The notes under the pieces were generated by a model, which was not told the DNA's origin, ran no database searches, and saw nothing but the letters and a program-made list of their open reading frames with translations. From assembly GCF_900446255.1 (NCBI RefSeq), contig NZ_UIGI01000001.1:2320763-2384762 (forward strand): DNA of 64,000 bases. Direction: 5' to 3'. Made by a program: the position numbers and the translations under genes. Shown piece by piece: positions 1 to 8,465 of this stretch (positions within the stretch are counted from its first letter, which is position 1; every line of letters begins with the position of its first letter). The stretch comes from Buttiauxella agrestis (GTDB taxonomy: Bacteria; Pseudomonadota; Gammaproteobacteria; Enterobacterales; Enterobacteriaceae).

Positions 1-1
1 G

Positions 2-268
2 TTAAAGAAAGAGATACCGGAAAAATTAGCCGGACAGCTGACCTGGCAGAAAGTCGGTAACCAGGTGCAGGTGACTAATCCAACCAATTATTACATGAAT
101 TTCAACCAGATCACGGTGAGCGGTAAAGTCGTGCCGGAGGTGACTTTCGTCGCGCCTGGCAGTACTGCACGCTTCAATTTACCCGCAGGAGTTTCATCTG
201 GCGCGTTAAGTTTTAAATTAATCAGTGATTATGGCGGCACCGGTGAAGCTCATAACGCCACAATTTAA
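2..268 (+). CDS. Fimbrial periplasmic chaperone, C-terminal part (gene starts before the window)
   Basis: The open frame runs from the window edge to a TAA at 266-268 and gives about 88 residues. They match domain 2 of PapD/FimC-type chaperones: the stretch NPTNYYMNFNQI, then VAPGSTARF, and a C-terminal SFKLISDYGG. These chaperones fold pilin subunits in the periplasm by donating a beta strand and pass them to the usher. The subunit-binding residues of domain 1 lie outside the window. The usher gene follows after 81 nt in the same direction, which fits a chaperone-usher operon. Family assignment is secure; the fimbrial type is not. Confidence 0.9.
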   Translation, partial: LKKEIPEKLAGQLTWQKVGNQVQVTNPTNYYMNFNQITVSGKVVPEVTFVAPGSTARFNLPAGVSSGALSFKLISDYGGTGEAHNATI

Positions 269-349
269 TAACCCGAATAAATACTTCCCGGACGTACAGG
301 GTAGTACGGACCAGAATTATATAGCCTGATATATACAGGCAGGAAGTTA

Positions 350-2884
350 ATGATGAAAGCAAATAATCGTCTTCAATTACGATCGACCCATCTCGCCTGG
401 TGTGTAGCACTGGCCTGTTCAGGAATGAGTGAAATCGCGCAGTCGCGTGATTATTTTAACCCGGCATTACTCGAGGTTAATAACCCCTCATCACAAGGTG
501 CCGATCTTGCTGCTTTTGAAGATGGCGAGCAGGCAGCCGGTATTTATCGAGTTGATATTGTTCTTCACAATCAAATCGTCGATACCAGGGATGTTACGTT
601 TAAATTAGTCAAAGAAGGCAATGGAGAGGCAAAACTTCAACCTTGTTTGTCTGCCGGTGTTTTACAAAGTTACGGCGTGAAAACAACGCTGTTCCCGGAA
701 ATAAAAGCCGATGCGCAATGTGCCAATCTTGCTGCTATTCCACTCGCGTCAGCGGAGTTTTTATTTTCTTCCCAACGGTTGTTACTGAGTATTCCTCAGG
801 CAGCACTTTCCGCGCAGGCGCGCGGCTATGTCGCGCCCGAACTCTGGGATGAAGGGATTAATGCGCTGTTGCTGAACTACAGCGTGAGCGGTAATAACAC
901 ATTCGTGCGCAATGGTGAGAATAGTAACAGCCAGTATGCCAACCTGCGTCCGGGAATTAACTACGGCGCATGGCGCTTGCGTAACTACACCACGTGGAAT
1001 CGCGACAGCGCCGGTAAAGACAAATGGGACACGGTTTATACCTACGCCCAGCGTGATGTCGTTGCCCTGAAAAGCCAGATGACACTGGGCGATAGCTCAA
1101 CACCAGCTGACGTGTTCGACAGTATTCCGTTCCGTGGCGGTCAACTTGCCTCTGACGACGATATGTTACCGGACAGCCTGAAAGGGTACGCCCCTGTGGT
1201 GCGCGGAATTGCACGCACCAATGCGCAGGTGATTATTCGCCAGAGCGGTTACGTTATTTATCAAAGCTATGTGGCACCGGGTGCCTTTGAAATTACCGAT
1301 ATGTACCCGACCGGCGGCTCCGGTGATTTGTATGTCACCATAAAAGAAGCCGATGGCAGCGAACAATACCTGGTGGTGCCTTTTGCATCCGTGCCTGTTT
1401 TGCAGCGTGAAGGGCGATTCAAATACAGCCTGACGGGTGGGCAGTATCGCTCGTACAGCAGCAGTGTGGAAAAAACACCGCTGGCACAGGGCACCGCAAT
1501 CTATGGTTTGCCGCATGGTTTTACCATTTATGGTGGTTTGCAGGAATCGAGCCGCTACCAGTCACTGGCGCTGGGATTGGGTAAAAACCTTGGCGATATT
1601 GGCGCAATTTCAACGGATGTGACGCAAGGCTGGTCAAGGCCAAAAGATGGGCTAAAAACGGACGGGCAGTCATGGCGTGTTCGCTATAGCAAGAACTTCT
1701 CCGACTCAGGAACCAACTTTGCGATTGCTGGTTATCGTTATTCCACCTCTGGCTTTTATAGCATGCAGGAAATACTCGATACCTACAGCGATTCAGACTT
1801 TATCCAGGACCGCCGTCGCAATCGTGCGGAAATGACCCTGAGTCAGGCGCTGGGTAAAAACATGGGGGCTATGACGCTGTCGGCCATCCGTGAAGATTAC
1901 TGGAATATTAATAAAACCATGGAGTCGTATGGCGCGAGCTATAACAACGCCTGGAATAGTGTCAGTTACAGTCTGGGTTACACATGGAGTAAAAACTCGA
2001 CGGCAAATGGCAGTAATAGCGGGAAAATTTACACTAACGACCAGCTGGTCTCTCTGAATATCAGCGTGCCGTTGTCAAACTTCCTGCCAAACAGCTGGGC
2101 TAACTACAACATGAATACCAGCAAGCGCGGCAATACCACCCATAATGTCGGCGTCAGTGGTATCGCGTTACCAGGAAACGCACTGAGCTGGAACGTGCAG
2201 CAGGGCTACGGCACGAACGACGTTGGCTACACTGGAAACTTGAACGCCGATTACCGGGGAACTTACGGTGAAGCGCTCGCGGGCTACAGCTACGATCAGC
2301 ATTCACAGCGCGTGAACTATGGAATATCGGGTGGTGTGCTTGCTCATAGTGACGGCATCACGCTGGCGCAGCCGTTCGGTGAAACCATCGCGTTGGTCAA
2401 AGCACCGGGTGCTGCCAGTGTTGGGGTGTTGAACCAGAATGGGGTGAAAACGGATTATCGCGGCTACACCGTGGTGAGTAATATGTCGCCATTCCGTAAA
2501 AATGACATCAGTTTCGATACCGGTAGTATGCCGGATAACGTTGAGCTGGAATTGACCACAAAAACCGTGGTACCGACTCGTGGCGCGGTGGTGCGTGCGG
2601 TTTATCAAGCTAACGTTGGGCAAAGGGCGCTTATTAATCTTAAACGCACTAATGGCGAACCAGTCCCATTTGGTGCCATTGTATCAATGAATAACAAAGA
2701 CACCGCTAACCATGGTTTTATTGTTGGTGATAACGGGCAGGTTTATTTAACCGGCCAGAACAGTAACCTCGATTTCACAGTGAAATGGGGTGAGGACGCA
2801 ACACAAATTTGCCAGGTTAAAGCTACTTTGCCCCAGTCAAAAAATGATGCATCCATTGTTCAGTTAGATACCGTGTGTCATTAA
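350..2884 (+). CDS. Outer membrane fimbrial usher (FimD/PapC family)
   Basis: This protein of 844 residues forms the outer membrane pore that takes chaperone-subunit complexes and assembles the pilus. It has an N-terminal signal region, then the usher N-terminal domain starting near DYFNPALLEV. The long middle is rich in G, N, S and Y (strands such as GYRYSTSGFYSMQE), as expected for the beta barrel. The C-terminal domain carries a Cys pair (TQICQVK and DTVCH). Length is normal for the family. An AGGAAG ribosome site at 341-346 serves the tandem ATG at 350/353. A small inverted repeat, GCCTG/CAGGC (324-340), lies just upstream of that site. The stop codon is 10 nt before the next gene, so translation is probably linked. 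Confidence 0.95.
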   Translation: MMKANNRLQLRSTHLAWCVALACSGMSEIAQSRDYFNPALLEVNNPSSQGADLAAFEDGEQAAGIYRVDIVLHNQIVDTRDVTFKLVKEGNGEAKLQPCLSAGVLQSYGVKTTLFPEIKADAQCANLAAIPLASAEFLFSSQRLLLSIPQAALSAQARGYVAPELWDEGINALLLNYSVSGNNTFVRNGENSNSQYANLRPGINYGAWRLRNYTTWNRDSAGKDKWDTVYTYAQRDVVALKSQMTLGDSSTPADVFDSIPFRGGQLASDDDMLPDSLKGYAPVVRGIARTNAQVIIRQSGYVIYQSYVAPGAFEITDMYPTGGSGDLYVTIKEADGSEQYLVVPFASVPVLQREGRFKYSLTGGQYRSYSSSVEKTPLAQGTAIYGLPHGFTIYGGLQESSRYQSLALGLGKNLGDIGAISTDVTQGWSRPKDGLKTDGQSWRVRYSKNFSDSGTNFAIAGYRYSTSGFYSMQEILDTYSDSDFIQDRRRNRAEMTLSQALGKNMGAMTLSAIREDYWNINKTMESYGASYNNAWNSVSYSLGYTWSKNSTANGSNSGKIYTNDQLVSLNISVPLSNFLPNSWANYNMNTSKRGNTTHNVGVSGIALPGNALSWNVQQGYGTNDVGYTGNLNADYRGTYGEALAGYSYDQHSQRVNYGISGGVLAHSDGITLAQPFGETIALVKAPGAASVGVLNQNGVKTDYRGYTVVSNMSPFRKNDISFDTGSMPDNVELELTTKTVVPTRGAVVRAVYQANVGQRALINLKRTNGEPVPFGAIVSMNNKDTANHGFIVGDNGQVYLTGQNSNLDFTVKWGEDATQICQVKATLPQSKNDASIVQLDTVCH

Positions 2885-2894
2885 GGAATTTGCT

Positions 2895-3842
2895 ATGAAA
2901 TATTTTGCTTTAATTATCACATTATTATTTTCTGGTATGGCGGGGGCGACTTGCCAGACAGTTAATAATTGGCTGTCAACTATTGATGCCGGAAACATAA
3001 TCGTTCAGCGCGATACGCCGGTAGGTGCTTTAATTGCCAGTATACCAACACCAGTCGTCGCTTCTACACTATTGGCTGTATGTACTGATGGTGGTGGCCA
3101 GGCAATTGGTCAGTTCGATTATATGGGCGGGGTGGCGACTTCCATTCCTAATGTGTATTACACTAATATTCCCGGAGTTGGTATGGAGATTATCGGTAAC
3201 TCTGGGGGGGTGTCTAGTATGCAAAACCCACCGAGGAGTTATGTGCTGAGTGCTGGTATGGTATTGACAAATATCTATAGTGGGAATCCTCAAGTCGTAA
3301 ATCTGTATAAAGTTGGAAATATTATCTCAGGCAATTTTGTTCCAGGCAGAGTCGGGCATCAAATGGTTGCGGATGATGGTGGATTTATTCGTGAGATCCA
3401 ATTATCGGGTGGGTCTGTTACGCAGGTGGCTTGTTCGATAAAAACACCTAATTTAGTTTTCCCGCTGGGTGACGTTCCGGTTTCAACCTTCGGGAATACC
3501 ATTGGTTTTATACCTGATGTGAGTTCCACGCAAAACCTGGGGCTGGATTGCGATGCCGGTGCCAATATTAATGTGTCGCTAAATGGAACGCAAAACCCGG
3601 ACAGTTCAGATGCTAGCGTATTAGCCCTTAATAACCAGGGCGGGAATGATGTCGCCAGCGGGTTAGGAATTCAGCTTCTTTATAACGATGTACCTTTAGT
3701 ACTGAACGACACAATTGTGCTGAAAACTTCTCCGGGTGGTGTTGAAACCTTCCCTCTGAAAGCGCGGTACATTCAGACTAAAACCACCGTAACGGCTGGC
3801 GACGCAAGTACTAATGCCACGCTGCAATTAACTTATCAATAA
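2895..3842 (+). CDS. Fimbrial tip adhesin-like protein (two-domain, FimH-like)
   Basis: A protein of 315 residues with a signal peptide (MKYFALIITLLFSGMAGA) and twice the size of a plain pilin. The N-terminal half shows no motif I can name and would be the receptor-binding lectin domain. The C-terminal half, from about residue 175 (VACSIKTPNLVFPLGDV), looks like a pilin domain: a Cys pair (VACS and LGLDCD), a glycine/asparagine-rich middle and the closing LQLTYQ typical of subunits bound by the chaperone. This is the FimH-type arrangement. The receptor cannot be read from sequence. An AAGGA ribosome site overlaps the end of the usher gene. Confidence 0.82.
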   Translation: MKYFALIITLLFSGMAGATCQTVNNWLSTIDAGNIIVQRDTPVGALIASIPTPVVASTLLAVCTDGGGQAIGQFDYMGGVATSIPNVYYTNIPGVGMEIIGNSGGVSSMQNPPRSYVLSAGMVLTNIYSGNPQVVNLYKVGNIISGNFVPGRVGHQMVADDGGFIREIQLSGGSVTQVACSIKTPNLVFPLGDVPVSTFGNTIGFIPDVSSTQNLGLDCDAGANINVSLNGTQNPDSSDASVLALNNQGGNDVASGLGIQLLYNDVPLVLNDTIVLKTSPGGVETFPLKARYIQTKTTVTAGDASTNATLQLTYQ

Positions 3843-3856
3843 GGGCGGTAATTATC

Positions 3857-4378
3857 ATGAAAAAGACTATTACTGCTTTGATATTCTCGGGAGCAGCACT
3901 GTGTTATACCGGGATAGCCAGCGCTGCTGACCCGGTTAACATCAGCGTCACCGGGCGTGTTTTGGCTTCACCGTGTGTGGTGGATACCGACACTGTCTCA
4001 AAACAAGTGGATTTAGGACAAGCCATTGCAAACAACCTTAATCAGCCTGGTGGGAATCCCATCTGGAAAGACTTCCAGCTGTTATTAACCCAGTGCCCGG
4101 CTACCACTCAATCAGCAACGGCAACTTTTACCGGTGTGGTTGACAGTACCGACCCGACAGCATTTAAGAATCAAGGAACGGCAGGAAATAGCGCCTTGCA
4201 GATGACAAATACTGACCATTCAGTTATTTACGGGAATGCCAGTCAAATGACAGTGGCAATTGATAATTCAACTCGGCAGGCAATATTTCCGCTTTCAGCC
4301 AGAATATTCAGCCCTTCTGAGAATGCTACGGGTGGAACGTTTAATGCTGCGCTCAGCGTTGTATTTACATATCAGTAA
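3857..4378 (+). CDS. Fimbrial subunit (type 1 pilin family)
   Basis: A protein of 173 residues with a clear signal peptide ending in GIASA|ADP. It is followed by the type 1 pilin fold signature: an early Cys (SPCVVDTDT), DLGQAIANN, a second Cys in LLLTQCP, and the C-terminal VVFTYQ with the penultimate Tyr that the chaperone binds. Length is that of FimA/FimF/FimG subunits. It lies downstream of the adhesin rather than at the start of the operon, so it could be a minor subunit with the major pilin encoded before the window. Start codon follows the adhesin stop by 14 nt. Confidence 0.88.
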   Translation: MKKTITALIFSGAALCYTGIASAADPVNISVTGRVLASPCVVDTDTVSKQVDLGQAIANNLNQPGGNPIWKDFQLLLTQCPATTQSATATFTGVVDSTDPTAFKNQGTAGNSALQMTNTDHSVIYGNASQMTVAIDNSTRQAIFPLSARIFSPSENATGGTFNAALSVVFTYQ

Positions 4379-4419
4379 GATCTTATTTTTGGTCAAATAG
4401 CATTCTGAGAAAGGAAAAG

Positions 4420-5046
4420 ATGTTAAATATTGCCATCGATGACAAGGACGCACTGTATCGGAACGGAATGGAAATATTTCTCGAAGAGATATTTCTTGAA
4501 GAACAAAAAGAGTCGGTGCAGTTTAATTGTCTCACTAAAACAAATGCTATTCAGGCTGATATTATTGTGAAAAGTTTTGTGGCTGGCGCGGAGTACATTT
4601 GCCAGCCCATGCTAAAGTATCGTAGCAAACCCGGAATGATTATTGGCATCTACAGCGGCGATAAGTCTCCTTATCATGAAAAGTTGCCGCTGTGTATTAA
4701 AAATATTGTATTTGTAAACCGTTCCGAACCTTTATACACAGCGCGGAAACAAGTTGTGCAAGGGTGGAAAGATAATATTGAAAATCCTGAACTATTGCCG
4801 TGTAAAAAATGCCTTAAATGCAAATATCGCACGCTAACCCCGCAGCAAATGACGATCGCAAAATATTTGCTACGGGGTAATGACATTATTGATATTGCAC
4901 ATTTATTAGGGATTCATGTCAAAACAGTCAGCGCCCATAAGCGCTTGATGATGAGTAAATTTAATCTTAGTTCGGATTGCGATTTATTGCATTTTCTTAA
5001 TAATCTGGAAAAGCATAGTCCACCGATACATTTATTTATGGATTAA
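4420..5046 (+). CDS. LuxR-type DNA-binding regulator at the end of the fimbrial cluster
   Basis: A protein of 208 residues. The C-terminal 65 residues form a LuxR/FixJ helix-turn-helix: LTPQQMTIAKYLLRG, then DIAHLLGIHVKTVSAHK and a final SKFNL. The N-terminal part has the size of a response-regulator receiver but no convincing phospho-acceptor pattern, so I read it as a degenerate or unrelated sensor domain. A Cys cluster (CKKCLKC) sits just before the helix-turn-helix. Residues 17-26 are a tandem duplication (IFLEE IFLEE). An AAGGAA ribosome site precedes the ATG. Its place at the 3' end of the fimbrial genes suggests local control of fimbriae or of the fimbriation/motility switch. That role is inferred from context only. 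Confidence 0.8.
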   Translation: MLNIAIDDKDALYRNGMEIFLEEIFLEEQKESVQFNCLTKTNAIQADIIVKSFVAGAEYICQPMLKYRSKPGMIIGIYSGDKSPYHEKLPLCIKNIVFVNRSEPLYTARKQVVQGWKDNIENPELLPCKKCLKCKYRTLTPQQMTIAKYLLRGNDIIDIAHLLGIHVKTVSAHKRLMMSKFNLSSDCDLLHFLNNLEKHSPPIHLFMD

Positions 5047-5055
5047 TATTAATCA

Positions 5056-5089
5056 CTCCCCCAATGCGCGTTCAGGCGCATTGGGGGTG
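5056..5089. terminator. Bidirectional terminator between the fimbrial regulator and yciA
   Basis: The arms CCCCCAATGCGC and GCGCATTGGGGG flank a short loop between two convergent genes. No long T run follows on either strand, so efficiency is uncertain. Confidence 0.6.
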
Positions 5090-5095
5090 ATAGCA

Positions 5096-5488
5096 TTAGC
5101 GCGGAATAGGGCGCGGTTTGCCCTCTGCATCGACTGCAACATAGATAAATACGGCCTCGGTGGCTTTATAACGCTGCCCAATCGGCTCAGAAGAAACCTT
5201 TTTCACCCAGACTTCGATATTCACTGTAATGGAACTGTTCCCACGTTTTATACAGTTCGCGTAGCAGCACACCACATCCCCAACGGCGACAGGTTTGAGA
5301 AACGTCATCCCATCGACCCGAACCGTTACCACTCGACCCTGGGCGATTTCTTTCGCCATTATCGCGCCGCCCATATCCATCTGCGCCATTAGCCAGCCGC
5401 CAAAAATATCGCCATTCGCGTTGGTGTCGGCGGGCATGGCCAGGGTGCGTAAAACCAGTTCTCCGGCAGGAGCGTCTTGCTGGGTCAT
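5096..5488 (-). CDS. yciA: Acyl-CoA thioester hydrolase YciA
   Basis: A protein of 130 residues matching YciA (132 in E. coli). It is a hot-dog fold thioesterase that hydrolyses a broad range of acyl-CoA esters in the cytosol. The hot-dog signature is present: MPADTNANGDIFGGWLMAQMD with the catalytic-region Asp, then RVDGMTFLKPVAVGD. An AGGAAG ribosome site lies upstream of the ATG. In E. coli the convergent neighbour is tonB; here that side holds the fimbrial cluster. yciB and yciC lie upstream on the same strand, but a divergent glycine-zipper gene separates them from yciA, so yciA must have its own promoter. Confidence 0.95.
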   Translation of the reverse strand: MTQQDAPAGELVLRTLAMPADTNANGDIFGGWLMAQMDMGGAIMAKEIAQGRVVTVRVDGMTFLKPVAVGDVVCCYANCIKRGNSSITVNIEVWVKKVSSEPIGQRYKATEAVFIYVAVDAEGKPRPIPR

Positions 5489-5635
5489 TTGTCTTCCTGA
5501 AATAATAATTGAAATTCTTTAACTTAAGTTTAATACGACAAGGGCGTTTGCGTCACTAAGTAGCATTAATGTCTAAAGGGGTTTTGGCGGGGACTGGCAG
5601 AATCATGCTCACTTTGAATCGACACTGTAACCAAT

Positions 5636-6064
5636 ATGAAGAAATACTTACTTATCTTTGTCAGTCTGCTTGCGTTATCCAGCCAGTCCAGTTTTGCCGG
5701 GACGAAAACGCTGGTGGAATATGGTGTGGTGCAACAAGCGCAAATCATCACGACCCAAACCCGTTCCCATCCGCTGCGAACCGTCGCCGCAGGGGCTGCG
5801 GGGGCCGCCATTGGCAACCAGTTTGGTGGAGGTTCGGGTAAAACCATCATGACGGCGACGGGTGCCGTTGCGGGCGCTCAGGTTTCACGTAACCGCCAGG
5901 GTCAACAGCAAAACGCCCAGCAGGTGGATTTGACAATCAAAACCGATGCGGGGCAAATTATCCAGGTTACGCAGAGTTACGATGGACGCATCACGTTTAA
6001 TCAGGGAGATAAAGTGCGCATTCTCACCTCTGGCAACAACACCAGCGTGGATAAATCCTCGTAA
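5636..6064 (+). CDS. Exported glycine-zipper protein of unknown function
   Basis: A protein of 142 residues with a signal peptide (MKKYLLIFVSLLALSSQSSFAG) and no lipobox Cys, so it is predicted to be periplasmic or outer-membrane associated rather than a lipoprotein. Residues 50-85 are a glycine zipper of the 17-kDa antigen type (AAGAAGAAIGNQFGGG, then ATGAVAGA). The C-terminal part, VDLTIKTDAGQIIQVTQ to KVRILTSG, looks like a small beta domain. Glycine zippers pack against membranes. The gene lies between yciA and yciB, oriented against both, and ends at a strong bidirectional terminator. I do not recognise a named orthologue. Confidence 0.8.
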   Translation: MKKYLLIFVSLLALSSQSSFAGTKTLVEYGVVQQAQIITTQTRSHPLRTVAAGAAGAAIGNQFGGGSGKTIMTATGAVAGAQVSRNRQGQQQNAQQVDLTIKTDAGQIIQVTQSYDGRITFNQGDKVRILTSGNNTSVDKSS

Positions 6065-6080
6065 TAGAATGTTCGAACAT

Positions 6081-6106
6081 AAAAAAACCCGCCAAGGCGG
6101 GTTTTT
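6081..6106. terminator. Bidirectional rho-independent terminator
   Basis: The stem ACCCGCC/GGCGGGT has a two-base loop, with an A tract before it and a T tract after it, between the convergent glycine-zipper gene and yciB. Confidence 0.9.
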
Positions 6107-6123
6107 GCATTTCTGGAGGGGGA

Positions 6124-6660
6124 TTACTTCTCTTCTTGCGGCATGTGCTTATAGATGTAGACGCCGCTCAGCAGGGTGAAGACCAGTGTCGCAGCGGTCA
6201 GGCCGAACACTTTAAAGTTCACCCAAACGCTCTGCGGGAGCCAGAACGCCACGTAAATATTCAACGCGCCACAGGCAATGAAGAACAGCGCCCAGGCAAT
6301 GTTCAGACGGGACCACACCGTTTGCGGCAGTGAAATCTCTTTCCCAAGCATGCGCTGAATCAATGGTTTGTTCATCACCCACTGGCTAATCAGCAAGGCG
6401 GCGGCGAACAGGCCATAAATCACGGTGACTTTCCATTTGATAAATTCATCGTTATGGAAGAACAACGTCAGGCCGCCAAATACGGCAACCATCAGGAAAG
6501 TGATCAGCGCCATTTTTTCCAGTTTGCGGAATTTGTACCAGCTGTAGACCAGCGCAAAACCGGTGGCAACGATAAGCGCCCCTGACGCCACATAGATGTC
6601 GTACATTTTATAAAATGCGAAGAAAACAATCAGCGGCAGGAAGTCGAGAAACTGCTTCAT
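6124..6660 (-). CDS. yciB: Inner membrane protein YciB (septation protein A family)
   Basis: A protein of 178 residues (179 in E. coli) made almost entirely of hydrophobic segments, about five membrane spans. It begins [23 protein letters not shown], the conserved start of the YciB/IspA septation family. In E. coli it affects cell envelope integrity, septation and inner membrane homeostasis; the exact biochemical role is not settled. yciC lies directly upstream on the same strand with a gap of 58 nt, so the two are probably co-transcribed. Confidence 0.95.
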   Translation of the reverse strand: MKQFLDFLPLIVFFAFYKMYDIYVASGALIVATGFALVYSWYKFRKLEKMALITFLMVAVFGGLTLFFHNDEFIKWKVTVIYGLFAAALLISQWVMNKPLIQRMLGKEISLPQTVWSRLNIAWALFFIACGALNIYVAFWLPQSVWVNFKVFGLTAATLVFTLLSGVYIYKHMPQEEK

Positions 6661-6718
6661 AATCTGTTCCGTAAAATGACTCCTGAGCGTTTATTTACCG
6701 CTCAGGAGCAGGTGAATG

Positions 6719-7462
6719 TTATTGGCGAACCAGCATATACAAGCGGAATAAATAGATGAGCAATACCGCAGAAATAAGGTTGCTTATCGTGTTTGCTATC
6801 ACCCCGCCAACCGCGGGTGAGAGCGCCGCAAATGAAGATGCGAGCATCAAAAGAGCCGTTTTCGCCAGTAACCAGCTAATAACAGCCGGGGCGACAAGAC
6901 GCATGTTTCCCCAGGCCAGGCGCATACTGCTGCGCAGTGACTGGAAAATCCCGATTTTATCCTGAACAACCATCACCGGTGCAAAAGAGAGCAGAATCGC
7001 AAATATCACCCCCGGCACCACCACCAACATGATTCCGATTTGCACCACAAAAGTGGTCAGGAACATCAGAACAAAGATTTTAGGCAACACTGGAGCCGAT
7101 GTGCCAATGGCACGAAGGGCGCTTACGCGCTGCCCGGCGCTCACCATCTGGATGAGAACCAAAATGCTACCCGCGAGAATAGCGTTACCAATCAAGCCTG
7201 CAAACGTTGATGCAGCAGAGGCTTTAAGTAGCATCTGCTGCTGTTCAGGTGTCATGTTTTGCACAAGGTCAAATAGCCCAACGCTATTCGATAAATTATC
7301 CCCTTCACTAAGGATAGACATTTGCTCATCGCTAGGTGAAAAAGCGTGACCGATAACAACCGAAATAAAGGCACAAAGCAAAGCAATCAGTAAAACAGTA
7401 ACGAACTGATTGCGTAGAAAATTCCCCGTGTCACGGTACACAGAACCCGCCGTGATAGACAT
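6719..7462 (-). CDS. yciC: Inner membrane protein YciC (UPF0259)
   Basis: A protein of 247 residues, the normal length for YciC, with about six hydrophobic segments. Examples are [22 protein letters not shown] near the N-terminus and [19 protein letters not shown] in the middle. The family has no established function; its link with yciB is conserved in enterobacteria. The region upstream faces ompW, so the 275 nt between 7463 and 7737 holds two divergent promoters. Confidence 0.93.
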   Translation of the reverse strand: MSITAGSVYRDTGNFLRNQFVTVLLIALLCAFISVVIGHAFSPSDEQMSILSEGDNLSNSVGLFDLVQNMTPEQQQMLLKASAASTFAGLIGNAILAGSILVLIQMVSAGQRVSALRAIGTSAPVLPKIFVLMFLTTFVVQIGIMLVVVPGVIFAILLSFAPVMVVQDKIGIFQSLRSSMRLAWGNMRLVAPAVISWLLAKTALLMLASSFAALSPAVGGVIANTISNLISAVLLIYLFRLYMLVRQ

Positions 7463-7655
7463 GCACTCTCCTTGATGTTGCTCGGTTAAAAATCAGCGGG
7501 AATTGTACACCGGATGAAGGACGCTGGCACCGACAAGATGCGTGGTGAAAGTAAGTTACTGTCAATGTGAAAAATTGATCTGGAGTGGGTAAGTCGATAT
7601 TTACGCATAATGCCGAAAAATTAATCCAGATCATTAAATGTTAAATTAGCCAGCG

Positions 7656-7680
7656 AAGTGTGATCGTGGTTAGATCACTT
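7656..7680. promoter_or_regulatory. Inverted repeat upstream of ompW
   Basis: The near-palindrome AAGTGTGATC-7 nt-GATCACTT is centred about 70 nt before the ompW start. Its half-sites resemble CRP half-sites, but the spacing is wrong for CRP. A possible FNR half-site (TTGAT) lies further upstream near 7577. The protein that binds is unknown. Confidence 0.35.
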
Positions 7681-7737
7681 TGTACCCAAAAGTGAGTATA
7701 TTCAGCCCGCTTATAAAACCATAACAAGGAGAGGGCT

Positions 7738-8370
7738 ATGAAAAAATTATCTGTGGCGTTACTTGCATTAAGCTGTTTGTCGGGCGAGGTGTTGGCGCAC
7801 CAACAAGGTGAGTTCTTCATGCGTGCGGGTTCTGCCACCGTACGTCCTACGGAAGGTTCTGACAGTGTGCTTGGCATGGGCGGTTTTAACGTCAGCAACA
7901 ATACTCAGCTGGGACTGACATTCGATTATATGGTGACGGATAACATCGGTATCGAGCTATTGGCTGCGACACCGTTCCGTCATCACGTAGGTTTAGGCCC
8001 AACAGGAAACCTGGCAACGGTGAGCCAATTGCCGCCGACATTAATGGCGCAATGGTACTTTGGTAATTCGAAAAGCAAAGTGCGCCCTTATGTTGGCGTG
8101 GGCATCAACTACACCACTTTCTTTGATACCGATTTTAATCAGACCGGCAAAGATGCAGGCTTAACCGATCTCAGCGTGAAGGATTCGTGGGGGGCGGCGG
8201 GCCAGGTGGGGCTGGATTATATGATTAACCCAAACTGGCTGTTGAATATGTCCGTCTGGTACATGGATATCGACACCGAAGTGAAGTTTAAAGCCGGTGG
8301 CGAGCAACAGAACATTAATACGCGTATCGATCCGTGGGTGTTTATGTTCTCAGCGGGTTATCGCTTCTAA
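7738..8370 (+). CDS. ompW: Outer membrane protein W
   Basis: A protein of 210 residues (212 in E. coli): a signal peptide MKKLSVALLALSCLSGEVLA, then an eight-stranded beta barrel with a narrow hydrophobic channel. Typical stretches are GEFFMRAGSATVRPTEG, LGLTFDYMVTDNIGIEL, the SKVRPYVGVGINYTTFF strand, and the C-terminal FMFSAGYRF ending in Phe, the outer membrane assembly signal. OmpW is linked to transport of small hydrophobic compounds and to stress and colicin S4 reception. A GGAGAGG ribosome site precedes the ATG. In E. coli yciEFG follow; here the next gene is trpA. Confidence 0.97.
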   Translation: MKKLSVALLALSCLSGEVLAHQQGEFFMRAGSATVRPTEGSDSVLGMGGFNVSNNTQLGLTFDYMVTDNIGIELLAATPFRHHVGLGPTGNLATVSQLPPTLMAQWYFGNSKSKVRPYVGVGINYTTFFDTDFNQTGKDAGLTDLSVKDSWGAAGQVGLDYMINPNWLLNMSVWYMDIDTEVKFKAGGEQQNINTRIDPWVFMFSAGYRF

Positions 8371-8382
8371 TAATCACGTCAT

Positions 8383-8454
8383 GCCGGATGTCGCTTACGC
8401 TTATCCGACCTACGCGAACACTTGTAGGCCGGATAAGCGTAAGCGTCATCCGGC
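8383..8454. repeat. REP/BIME element (two REP palindromes head to head)
   Basis: GCCGGATGTCGCTTACGCTT... is followed 45 nt on by its near reverse complement ...AAGCGTAAGCGTCATCCGGC. The arms carry the REP cores CTTATCCGACCTAC and GTAGGCCGGATAAG. The element lies between the convergent ompW and trpA, the usual setting for REP elements, which can stabilise upstream mRNA and bind gyrase or IHF. Confidence 0.9.
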
Positions 8455-8465
8455 AACAATGAAAA

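Noticed and set aside
1166-1516. Minus-strand frame of 116 codons inside the usher gene
   Set aside because: Lies fully within a clear usher coding region and has no recognisable protein features.
5081-5392. Plus-strand frame of 103 codons opposite yciA
   Set aside because: Shadow of yciA, which has clear family motifs and a ribosome site; the plus frame has none.
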